A DNA stretch of 32,482 nt from JBHEKP01 sp041859375 (GTDB lineage: Bacteria > Hydrogenedentota > Hydrogenedentia > Hydrogenedentales > CAITNO01): assembly GCA_041859375.1 (NCBI GenBank), contig JBHEKP010000328.1, positions 1 through 32,482 on the forward strand, given 5' to 3'. A program made the translations under genes and the position numbers. A model generated the notes under the pieces. That model was given only the letters and a program-made list of their open reading frames with translations. It had not been told where the DNA came from and did no database searches. Positions 16,601 through 23,417 of the stretch are shown here, in pieces (position 1 is the first letter of the stretch; each line of letters starts with the position of its first letter).

Positions 16601-18417
16601 GGGTGGTTTCCGACTGGGCCGACGTGGTGGTGTACGAGACGCTTAACGTGATCGCCCAGCCCGTCAACCGCACGGTGAACTACAACGGCACGGCCTCCTT
16701 CACCGTCACCGTGGGCGGCTCGCTCCAGAATATCCAGTTTGAATGGCTGAACGAGCTGGACCAGCTTGTGCAGACGGTCAATCCGCGCGCCTCGGTCACC
16801 ACCGTCGGGCCGACGAGCACGCTCACCATTGTGAACGTGAACAACTCCGACGAGCCAACCCTCTGGCCGGCCCAGGGCTACAGGTGCAGGATCTCCAACG
16901 TCTACCAGTCCGGCGCCTTTGCCGTCACCACGAACAACGTGAACCTGACGGTGCTTGACCCGGCGATCCTGACCCAGCCCGGGAACCAGGTGGTGTCCCT
17001 TGGCGCCACCGCCACCTTCTCCATCTCCGCCATCGGCAGCGCGCCCACCTACCAGTGGTTCAAGGCGGGCGATCCAACCGTCCTGGGCACGGGAACCACC
17101 CTTAACATCACCAACGTGGAAGTGGCCGACGTGGGCGACTATTACTGCCGCGTCTTCGGTCCCGACGGGTTCGTCGAGTCCTCCCCGGCCAACCTGCGAA
17201 TCAGCGATCCCTCCATCGTCGGGCATCCCGCCTCGCAGACGGTGGATCCGGGCGATGCCGTCTCCCTCACGGTCGAGTTCGGCACCAACAGCACCAAGCC
17301 GATTCAATACCAGTGGAAGAAGGATGGCGTGAACCTGACCGGCCCGGGCGCGAACGGCGTGCTTGCGGAGTCGGATCCCGCGTGGACCGTCTCCTACAAC
17401 ATCGCCTCCGCGGCCCAGTCCGACGAGGGCATCTACACCTGCCTGATCATCGGCAAGGACCCCGGATTCGTCACCACGAACCCCGCCGTCCTGACGGTGA
17501 ACGACCCGCCGGTGGTGTCCGGAATCCTGTCGAACCCGAGCAACTCCGTGGCCCCGCTGGGCACCAACGCCTCGCTCACGGTCCAGGTGACGCAGGGTTC
17601 CGCCCCGCTCAGCTACCTCTGGAAGAAGAACGGCAACACCATCACCGAGGGCAATGTGACCGGGATCACCTCCGCCACGCTGCTCTTCACGGGCGTGGTC
17701 GGGGCGAACGAGGGGCTCTACACCTGCACCGTGTCGAACACCGCGGGCGAGGTCTCCGCGCAGAAGCAGTTCTTCGCCGGCGCGCTGGTTTCCTTCCTGA
17801 GCCATCCCCAGTCCGCGAAGCGGTACTATGGCGACACGGCGACCCTCAGCGTGATTGCCACGGGCGGCCTGGGAACCAAGAGCTACCAGTGGAAGTTCGA
17901 CAACGGCAGCGGCATACAGACCAACGTTGGCGGCAATTCGGCCACGCTGACGCTGACCAATGTGCAGGCCGCCAATGCGGGCTCCTACCGCTGCGTGGTC
18001 ACCGACGGGCGCGGCTCCTACACCTCCAACGCGGCCACGCTGACGCTGGCGGCGCACCTGACCCTGGTGCTCGGCCTGCCCGACACGGCGACCGTGTACG
18101 AGGGCAAGAACTTCGCGCTCCGGGTGCAGACCACGGGCGGCCACGCCCCGGTGGCCTATGACTGGCAGAAGGACGGCGCGCCTGTGGCCGCCACCGGCAG
18201 CTTCCCCGGCGGCTCCGAGTTGATGCTGACCGACGCGGCCCTGGATGAGACCGGCGTGTACACGGTGAACATCACCGACGGGCACACCGATCTGATCGTG
18301 GAAACCTGCAACCTCACCGTCTCCAACGCGGTGCCCGCCGCGGGCGGCCTCGGCCTTCTGGCCGGCGCGGGCCTGCTGGCCCTTGCGGGCGCGCGTCTGG
18401 CGCGCCGCCGCCGCTGA
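13645..18417 (+). CDS. Giant secreted Gly-rich / nine Ig-like domain surface protein, paralog 2
   Basis: A 1,590-residue tandem paralog of the preceding gene with the same order of parts: a signal peptide ending AAMAQ (about 1-28), a head with LGDWNVTSGNLVINTDT, a Gly-rich region at about 118-510, the GTPGMIKLMGSVVLAEG linker, nine Ig-like domains from about 700 to 1560, and a tail with VPAAGG, a hydrophobic segment and RRRR. Ig domains align one-to-one with paralog 1; the Gly-rich regions match only in style and in the short strands between them. ATG 13645 has ggaagg at 13631-13636. The signal peptide contains a Cys (LFAACG), but the AMAQ cleavage site after it argues for Sec export over a lipoprotein. 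It has its own promoter and terminator, so the two copies can be expressed separately. Confidence 0.9.
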   Translation: MKFRLASRVFAVACLLALFAACGAAMAQPALYESSGVLGDWNVTSGNLVINTDTLTMTWGVQTQTGVVESGVAKFEFANLSVGAGVVVTVVGSRPLSITATGDLTWLPHTFVSPGTLGGGMGGAGGTGGGGGNGGAGNIGGAGGGGGNGGNGSPGQLFNNNGANGDGGVEGANGLVATQGDSGLGGDVGLDGMAGFGAAGFGGAGGALGMGGSAGAAGTQVSGGGGGSGGAGGAYLGQDAAVGQPGGLGAPGDDGDAAADGADGGQGGAAQFTAAADDLVLAAGHGGGGGAGGGGGGGGGGASGGAGGGGGGGGGGGKSTGIWPFVGVGGKGGGGGGGGGGGGGAGGGAGGGGGGGASGLLSGSAGTVTTSSLNGVAGSNGTVGTAGSGQVDGGVAGVGGGGGAGGSGGVGGGGGAGATGASGGGAFILAAQGLLRVTGSTFSVNAAAPAAGGARALGRSGGAGQSGGAGQSGGVAAGNGAAGGKGGDGGKGGNGGKGGDGGNGGAAGNGTPGMIKLMGSVVLAEGRIVQAANAASASAEHNGKYTLVSNMNENGRLIHEPIFDTGSMVRGTARNDALLMVMNPYTGVDSPKIPELISGPAASGCLKPNYWNKAQVDLLIPDTTGKFSAHVLRESENESVFAGFDQVVLKNTTGGTIENVAIKIDGNPPQLICGYEGGTPGEMPNGHVWTTTVPAGTNVIALQLPEVTPAAQDAPVTGSAQFSVLTAENQELLFQWQFNGAPLANDGKYSGVDTPVLTVSDCVNADEGVYTCLITDPLASSAELGAGTLTVLDPAILTSPPSLTVDPLADVALAVTTAGTVTGVQWYKDGAPLADGPAPHGTVVSGATTTALLLAGVSEPDQGSYVCTVEGPDGFLSSVPSVLTVNDLPVIVTQPLSQNIPVGGSTSLLVELSQGTPGFEYAWVKELPGGGEELIVSRTRNALLDTLSIPYGGGGALIEDGGRYRVKVKNSASIAANNTGDEANDWVVSDWADVVVYETLNVIAQPVNRTVNYNGTASFTVTVGGSLQNIQFEWLNELDQLVQTVNPRASVTTVGPTSTLTIVNVNNSDEPTLWPAQGYRCRISNVYQSGAFAVTTNNVNLTVLDPAILTQPGNQVVSLGATATFSISAIGSAPTYQWFKAGDPTVLGTGTTLNITNVEVADVGDYYCRVFGPDGFVESSPANLRISDPSIVGHPASQTVDPGDAVSLTVEFGTNSTKPIQYQWKKDGVNLTGPGANGVLAESDPAWTVSYNIASAAQSDEGIYTCLIIGKDPGFVTTNPAVLTVNDPPVVSGILSNPSNSVAPLGTNASLTVQVTQGSAPLSYLWKKNGNTITEGNVTGITSATLLFTGVVGANEGLYTCTVSNTAGEVSAQKQFFAGALVSFLSHPQSAKRYYGDTATLSVIATGGLGTKSYQWKFDNGSGIQTNVGGNSATLTLTNVQAANAGSYRCVVTDGRGSYTSNAATLTLAAHLTLVLGLPDTATVYEGKNFALRVQTTGGHAPVAYDWQKDGAPVAATGSFPGGSELMLTDAALDETGVYTVNITDGHTDLIVETCNLTVSNAVPAAGGLGLLAGAGLLALAGARLARRRR

Positions 18418-18449
18418 CGCGTGAGCCCGAGGCGTAACCCCTGAATTGC

Positions 18450-18489
18450 CGGGGGCCGCCGGGGAAACCCGGCGGCCCCCGTTGTTTTT
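18450..18489 (+). terminator. Strong intrinsic terminator after paralog 2
   Basis: A perfect 14-bp GC stem (18450-18463 with 18468-18481) is closed by a GAAA loop and followed by TTGTTTTT (18482-18489). It lies 32 bases past the stop codon and separates the giant-protein genes from the methylase gene. Confidence 0.95.
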
Positions 18490-18508
18490 GCCGCCGCGCG
18501 CCCTGTGC

Positions 18509-18514
18509 GATAAT
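18509..18514 (+). promoter_or_regulatory. Possible -10 element placing the methylase start at or near the mRNA end
   Basis: GATAAT matches TATAAT at five of six positions and ends 8 bases before ATG 18522. No clear -35 is visible at 17 bases. If used, transcription would begin around 18520-18522 and the mRNA would be leaderless or nearly so. This agrees with the absence of a ribosome-binding site. Confidence 0.35.
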
Positions 18515-18521
18515 GCGTGCC

Positions 18522-19466
18522 ATGCGCGCGTTTCAAGCCAGCCTTTTTTCAGACGAACCCGCCGTGCCCTTCCTGAAATGGGCGGGCGGCAAGGGGCAGC
18601 TTCTCGGCGCCATCGACGCCCGGCTGCCCGCCGCCCTGCGGAAGGGGACGGTCCGCCGCTATGTGGAGCCGTTCATGGGCGGCGCTTCGGTGTTTTTTCA
18701 TGTCATCCAGAATCATCCCGCGCGTGAGCATGTGCTGATGGACGCCAATGAGGATTTGGTGCTGGTTTACCGTGTGGTCCGGGATTATGCGGAACCGCTT
18801 GTTGAACGCCTCGAGGGCCTGGACCGGGAATATAAAACCCATGGCGACGCCGCGCGCCGGGACCTGTATTACACCGTCCGGTCCCGCTTCAATGAAATGC
18901 GCGCCGCCGTTGACTACAACGTTTTCCACGCGGAATGGGTTGAGCGGGCGGCGCTGGCCGTGTTTCTGAACCGTACCTGTTTCAACGGCCTTTTCAGGAT
19001 GAATGCGGGCGGCGGTTTCAACACCCCCTTTGGAAAATACAAAAACCCCCGGATTTGCGACGGGGAAAACCTGCGCCGCGCCTCCGCCCTGCTGAAGAGG
19101 GCGGATCTCTATTGCGCCGACTTTTCGGAGGCCTCCGGCCTGGTTGAACGGGATGATTTCGCCTATTTTGATCCGCCTTACCGGCCCATCAGCGCTTCGG
19201 CCAGTTTCACCGCCTATTCGCGGCACGCCTTCGGCGATCCGGAGCAGGAGAGGCTGGCGCGATTGTTCCGCATGCTGGATGGTCGCGGCGCGAAACTGCT
19301 CCTCTCCAACTCGGACCCGCGCAACACCAATCCAAACGACGGCTTTTTTGACGATCTTTACGCCGGGTATGTGGTTGAGCGCGTGCCCGCGTCGCGCAGC
19401 ATCAATTCCAGGGCGGACGGCCGCGGTCCGGTGAACGAGCTGCTCATCCGCAACTACGCCGTCTGA
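18522..19466 (+). CDS. DNA adenine methylase, Dam/M.DpnII (class alpha) family
   Basis: A 314-residue N6-adenine methyltransferase. FLKWAGGKGQ (17-26) is the S-adenosylmethionine motif typical of the Dam family. VEPFMGGASVFF and LNRTCFNGLFRMN are the conserved middle blocks, and DPPY (217-220) is the catalytic motif. SNSDP and a C-terminal RSINS.A..R motif complete the family pattern. Dam-family enzymes usually methylate GATC, but the site cannot be proven from sequence. No restriction enzyme gene adjoins it: a strong terminator precedes it and a tRNA follows. It therefore looks like an orphan regulatory or repair methylase. ATG 18513 is 9 bases upstream in frame; neither start has an RBS, and 18522 is chosen for its distance from the GATAAT element. 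Confidence 0.92.
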   Translation: MRAFQASLFSDEPAVPFLKWAGGKGQLLGAIDARLPAALRKGTVRRYVEPFMGGASVFFHVIQNHPAREHVLMDANEDLVLVYRVVRDYAEPLVERLEGLDREYKTHGDAARRDLYYTVRSRFNEMRAAVDYNVFHAEWVERAALAVFLNRTCFNGLFRMNAGGGFNTPFGKYKNPRICDGENLRRASALLKRADLYCADFSEASGLVERDDFAYFDPPYRPISASASFTAYSRHAFGDPEQERLARLFRMLDGRGAKLLLSNSDPRNTNPNDGFFDDLYAGYVVERVPASRSINSRADGRGPVNELLIRNYAV

Positions 19467-19512
19467 CCGCGCACTGGAACTCGGCGGCGTCGGGCGGATA
19501 AAATTAAGAAAC

Positions 19513-19596
19513 GGAAGGTTAGCCTAATTGGTAAGGCACCGGTCTTGAAAACCGGCGGCTTCGGCCTTGTGGGTTCGAGTCCCTCACCTTCCGCCA
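19513..19596 (+). tRNA. tRNA-Ser (anticodon UGA), CCA encoded
   Basis: The acceptor stem GGAAGGT (19513-19519) pairs with ACCTTCC (19586-19592). Other parts are a D arm GCC...GGC with TTGGT, an anticodon stem CCGGT/ACCGG around CTTGAAA (anticodon TGA at 19546-19548), a 13-base variable region containing GGC-TTCG-GCC, a T loop TTCGAGT, discriminator G and encoded CCA. The extended variable arm fits serine tRNA. The T stem (GTGGG/CCCTC) has one U-U mismatch at its second pair. Confidence 0.93.
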
Positions 19597-19669
19597 GTTT
19601 TTTACCGCCGTCCGGCGCGTGCGCGCCGCGCGGACTGGGTTGTGGCCGTTCCACCCGGGGAGAAGCGCC

Positions 19670-20170
19670 ATGATGGAAGTAAACTGCCCGCATTGCGGTG
19701 CGCGCCAGCCGGTGAGCCGCGAAAAGCTCGGCACCGAGGTGTTCTGTGAGTCCTGCGGCGGAAAATTCCGCATTGCCGGTGAGGAGGCCCCCGCGGGCGG
19801 CGGCGGATTCCGCTGGGAGGGGCGGCCGATGCACCGCAACTGGCTTGGGCAGTGGGTGCTGGGCATTCTGCTGGCGCCGGTGATTGTTGGGCTGTTCCTG
19901 ATTCTGGACTGCCTCATCCGCCGCTGGAGCCGCCACTACACCATCAACCCCTCCCACATCATTTCCAAGGAGGGCATCTTCACGGTGCACACCACCCAGA
20001 TTGCCGTGAAGGACATCCGCAGCATTGACATCCGCGCCTCCTTCATCCAACGGCTGCTGGGCATCCGTTCCGTTTACATCGGCACCTCCGGCACGGACGG
20101 TGTCGAGATGAGCCTCCTTGGCCTTCCGGCCGGAGTGGCCGCGGAGATACAGAAACTCCAGGCACGTTGA
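19670..20170 (+). CDS. Zinc-ribbon membrane protein with bacterial PH-like (bPH_2/DUF304) domain
   Basis: A 166-residue protein with three parts. An N-terminal zinc ribbon has C6-x2-C9 and C26-x2-C29. One or two hydrophobic segments follow (QWVLGILLAPVIVGLFLILDCL, about 61-82). The C-terminal half resembles the bPH_2 fold of YdbS/YdbT-like proteins (HYTINPSHIISKEGIFTVHT...IPV-like strands, then GIRSVYIGTSGTDG). Its function is unknown; such domains often sit at the inner face of the membrane. ATG 19670 has ggggag 7 bases upstream. Its stop codon overlaps the TTG start of menF (TTGA), which suggests co-transcription and perhaps translational coupling with the menaquinone genes. Confidence 0.8.
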   Translation: MMEVNCPHCGARQPVSREKLGTEVFCESCGGKFRIAGEEAPAGGGGFRWEGRPMHRNWLGQWVLGILLAPVIVGLFLILDCLIRRWSRHYTINPSHIISKEGIFTVHTTQIAVKDIRSIDIRASFIQRLLGIRSVYIGTSGTDGVEMSLLGLPAGVAAEIQKLQAR

Positions 20171-21576
20171 TTGGACTGAATCCATTGGCGAACCCTTGGA
20201 CAATTCTTCCCGGCGGTGCGGTCGGGGAACTGGCGCGTCGGTTGGAAGGGCTCAAGGGGGAGGAATGGACCGGGGGGGGGGTGCGCCGTGTTGAAATCCC
20301 CCTGCCCCCGGGCGGGCCCTCCCTGCTGTCGTGGCTCGGGGCGCGGCGGTGCGCCACCCGCTATTACTGGCACGGCCGGGATGACGCCTTTGAAATGGCC
20401 GGTCTCGGGGAGTCCGTGGTGCTTGTTCCCGGTGCGTTGCCGGATGCGTCCGATGTCTTTTTGAAAATGCGGGGCCTGCTGGGGCGGGAAAGCGGCGATG
20501 CCCGGTTTTTTGGGGGCTTCCGGTTTCAGCAATATTCCGGGAAAGCGGGAAGATGGCGCAGTTTCACCGATCACCGCTTTGTGCTCCCGTTGCTGGAGTT
20601 GCGCCGCGCAGGCGGGGTCTTTTCCCTTGCCGCCAACCTTTCCGATGCCTCCCAGGTTGCCGGGGCCGCGGCGTTGCTGCGCGGCCTGGCGGATCCGCCG
20701 CCTTCCAGTCCGCCATTGCCCGCCATAACCGGCCGTGCCGATCTTCCGGACAGGGCCGGGTGGATGAATCTGGTGGGGGAGGCGCTGGGGGAGTTTAACC
20801 GGGGCGCGCTGGAAAAGGTGGTCCTTGCCCGGGAAACCACCTTTGAGGCGGACGCCCCCTTTGATCCGGTGCGCCTGCTGGAGGCACTCGCGGCCCACAC
20901 CTGCAAGTCCTTTTTGTTTTGCTTCCATCCCGCGCCCGACCGGGCCTTTCTTGGCGCGTCTCCCGAAAGGCTTTTTCGGCGCGCGGGGACGTTGCTTGAG
21001 AGCGAGGCGGTCGCCGGAACCCGGCCGCGCGGCCAGAACCCGGAACAGGATGCGGCGCTGCGGGAGGAACTGCTCGCCTCGCCCAAGGACCGGCGCGAGC
21101 AGGCGCTTGTGGTGGAGGCGCTGCGGGAGCGCTTCGGCGCGCTTTGCGCGGAGATCAGCATGGGGGACGGCCCGGACACGCTGGAACTGCTCCACTGCCG
21201 CCACCTAATCACCCGCATCAGCGGCCGGTTGCGCGGGGAAGCGGGCGACGGGGAACTGCTGGCGCGGCTGCACCCCACCCCGGCCGTGGGCGGAACGCCC
21301 ACCGCCGCCGCCCTGGAATGGCTCGCCCGGAGGGAGCCCTTTGACCGGGGCATTTACGCCGGTCCGGTGGGTTGGGTGGGGCGTGACGGCGCTGAATTCT
21401 GCGTCGCCATCCGCTCCGGCCTCGTGCACCATTCCACTCTCTCCGTGTACAACGGCGCGGGCATTGTGCCCGGCTCCGACCCCGGGGAGGAGTGGCTTGA
21501 GATTGAAACAAAAATGATCAATTTCACGCGGGCCGTCGGTTTCGGGGATGACGGGGCCGGGCCGCGGCCGTCATAA
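20167..21576 (+). CDS. menF: Isochorismate synthase
   Basis: A 469-residue enzyme that converts chorismate to isochorismate, the first committed step to menaquinone. The N-terminal half is variable. The C-terminal chorismate-binding domain starts near LEKVVLARET, with the Lys expected to activate water. It includes FLGASPERLFRR, SEAVAGTRPRG (first metal-binding Glu), HPTPAVGGTPT, GPVGW and a final EEWLEIETKM with the second metal-binding Glu. The family could also include salicylate or siderophore enzymes, but the adjoining menD, menB, menA, menC and menE make menaquinone synthesis the clear role. The start is taken as TTG 20167, overlapping the previous stop; there is no strong RBS, so a somewhat later start is possible. 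Confidence 0.93.
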   Translation: MIGLNPLANPWTILPGGAVGELARRLEGLKGEEWTGGGVRRVEIPLPPGGPSLLSWLGARRCATRYYWHGRDDAFEMAGLGESVVLVPGALPDASDVFLKMRGLLGRESGDARFFGGFRFQQYSGKAGRWRSFTDHRFVLPLLELRRAGGVFSLAANLSDASQVAGAAALLRGLADPPPSSPPLPAITGRADLPDRAGWMNLVGEALGEFNRGALEKVVLARETTFEADAPFDPVRLLEALAAHTCKSFLFCFHPAPDRAFLGASPERLFRRAGTLLESEAVAGTRPRGQNPEQDAALREELLASPKDRREQALVVEALRERFGALCAEISMGDGPDTLELLHCRHLITRISGRLRGEAGDGELLARLHPTPAVGGTPTAAALEWLARREPFDRGIYAGPVGWVGRDGAEFCVAIRSGLVHHSTLSVYNGAGIVPGSDPGEEWLEIETKMINFTRAVGFGDDGAGPRPS

Positions 21577-21594
21577 ACGCGTTTCGGGGATTCA

Positions 21595-23310
21595 ATGAAC
21601 ATGAACAACCAAACATGGGCTGATGTGGTGGTGGACGAACTGTCGCGGGCGGGCGTGTGCGGTTTTTGCGTTGCGCCGGGCTCCCGCAGCACCCCCCTGG
21701 CACTCGCCGTGGCCCGGCGGCGCGGCGCGGCGTCAGTGGTCCATTTCGACGAGCGCGGCCTGGCGTGGCACGCCCTGGGCTGGGCGCGCGGCGCGGGCCG
21801 GCCCGTTGCCGTTGTCTGCACCTCCGGCACCGCCGCGGCCAACCTGCTGCCCGCCGCCGTGGAGGCGTCCATGTCGCGCGTGCCCCTGGTGCTGGTCACC
21901 GCCGACCGCCCGCCGGAACTGCAGGACTGCGGGGCCAACCAGACCATTGACCAGCGGCACATTTTCGGCAGGCATGCCCGTGCCGCGCTGAATTTGCCCT
22001 GCCCATGCCCCGATTTTCCGCTTGGGGCGCTGCGCAGTGCCCTGGACAAACTCGTTCATGCCGCCCGCACGGGGCCGGTTCACCTGAACTGCATGTTCAG
22101 GGAGCCCCTCGTGCCGGAGGGGGATGCCGCGCCTTGCCGTGGGGGGGGCGGCGATGGGGCCGCGCCGATGACCGCCTGGAACCTGCCCGCTCCCGGCCTG
22201 TCTGAAGAGGATGAGCGCTGGCTGCTGAACACACTGTCGGGCGCGCGCCGGGGACTGCTGCTGGCGGGCGGCCTGCACAATCCCGGGGAAAGGGACGCGG
22301 CGGCAAACCTGGCCTCCGCGCTGCGCTGGCCGCTCTTTCCGGATGCACTGTCCGGACTGCGTTTCATGGGCCTTCCCTCCGCCGTCCCCTGTTATGATCA
22401 GCTTCTCCTCAGTCCGGAATTCGCGGGACGGCTCAATCCCGACTGTGTGCTGTGGCTGGGCGGCGCATTCGTCTCCAAAAGGCTGAACGGGCAGCTTTCA
22501 AGGTTCAACTGCCCGGTGGTTCAAATTTGCGGCCATGACGGTCTCACCGACCCCGCGCGTGTTGTAACGCGCCGCTTTGAGACCGATCCCGCGGGGTTCT
22601 GCCGGTGGCTTGCGCCCTCGGCAGGTTTTTTTGACGCGCCCGCATGGGACATGCCCTGGGAGGCGCTTTGCGGGGCCGTGTCCACGGTGGTTGAGGGGAG
22701 CATCGGCGGCGGACTGACGGAACCCGCGGTGGCGCGCATGGTCACCGCCGCGATGGGGTCCGGCTCCGTTCTTTTCCTGGGAAACAGCATGCCCGTGCGT
22801 GATGCCGACATGCACGGCGTTTCTTCCGGGGGCGGCGCCTGGGTGGTGGCCAACCGCGGGGCCAGCGGCATAGACGGCAACATTGCCACGGCGGCGGGTT
22901 TGGCGCGCGGCGCGGACAGGCCCGTGGCGGCGTTGCTGGGGGATTTGACCGCCCTTCATGATCTCAACTCCCTCGCCCTCGCCGCCGCCGCGGAGCGGCC
23001 CCTTGCCCTCGTGGTTGTGAACAATGGCGGGGGCGGCATCTTCTCCCTTCTTCCCGTGGCCGGGCAGAAGGCGCACTTTGAGCGGTTCTTTGCCGCATCC
23101 CACGGTTACTCGCTGAAGAAGGCGGCGGAAATGTTCGGCATTCCCGTCAGACAGCCCAAAACGCAGGCGGCCTTTGGCGCGGCATTGCGGCGGGCCCTCT
23201 CCGGAGAGGGGGCCACCCTCATCGAGGTGTTCACCAGCCGGAAGGAGAACGCCGCGCTGCATGCCTCCCTGGGGGCGAAGATTCAGAGGGTGGTCGGTCG
23301 GATGCTCTGA
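21595..23310 (+). CDS. menD: SEPHCHC synthase (2-succinyl-5-enolpyruvyl-6-hydroxy-3-cyclohexene-1-carboxylate synthase)
   Basis: A 571-residue thiamine-diphosphate enzyme that joins isochorismate and 2-oxoglutarate. The Pyr domain shows APGSRSTPLALA, HFDERGLAWHALG (the Glu that activates thiamine) and TSGTAAANLLPA. NQTIDQRHIFG is typical of MenD. The PP domain shows NRGASGIDGNIATAAG and LGDLTALHDLNSL with the metal-binding Asp-Asn pattern, then VNNGGGGIFSLLP. The length matches the family. ATG 21595 and ATG 21601 are both possible: GGGGA at 21586-21590 is 4 and 10 bases away respectively. It lies 18 bases after menF and is probably in the same transcript. Confidence 0.97.
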   Translation: MNMNNQTWADVVVDELSRAGVCGFCVAPGSRSTPLALAVARRRGAASVVHFDERGLAWHALGWARGAGRPVAVVCTSGTAAANLLPAAVEASMSRVPLVLVTADRPPELQDCGANQTIDQRHIFGRHARAALNLPCPCPDFPLGALRSALDKLVHAARTGPVHLNCMFREPLVPEGDAAPCRGGGGDGAAPMTAWNLPAPGLSEEDERWLLNTLSGARRGLLLAGGLHNPGERDAAANLASALRWPLFPDALSGLRFMGLPSAVPCYDQLLLSPEFAGRLNPDCVLWLGGAFVSKRLNGQLSRFNCPVVQICGHDGLTDPARVVTRRFETDPAGFCRWLAPSAGFFDAPAWDMPWEALCGAVSTVVEGSIGGGLTEPAVARMVTAAMGSGSVLFLGNSMPVRDADMHGVSSGGGAWVVANRGASGIDGNIATAAGLARGADRPVAALLGDLTALHDLNSLALAAAAERPLALVVVNNGGGGIFSLLPVAGQKAHFERFFAASHGYSLKKAAEMFGIPVRQPKTQAAFGAALRRALSGEGATLIEVFTSRKENAALHASLGAKIQRVVGRML

Positions 23311-23363
23311 GGAATGTTTCCCGGAGCGTGCGCGGCGCGGTAGAATGGCTCTTCAATGTCCGT

Positions 23364-23384
23364 CCCCCGTGACTGGCACGGGGG
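23364..23384 (+). other. Hairpin in the menD-phosphohexomutase spacer
   Basis: CCCCCGTG (23364-23371) pairs perfectly with CACGGGGG (23377-23384) around a 5-base loop. No T run follows. TAGAAT at 23341-23346 upstream could be a -10 element without a clear -35. The 107-base spacer thus has features of a separate start or an mRNA processing site within the cluster. Confidence 0.45.
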
Positions 23385-23417
23385 AATGGCGTGCCGTCCA
23401 ACCAAGGATGACCTGCA

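Noticed and set aside
18522..19596. Restriction-modification system or tRNA-borne integrated element
   Set aside because: There is no endonuclease, integrase or direct repeat of the tRNA 3' end in the window. The methylase appears to be solitary.
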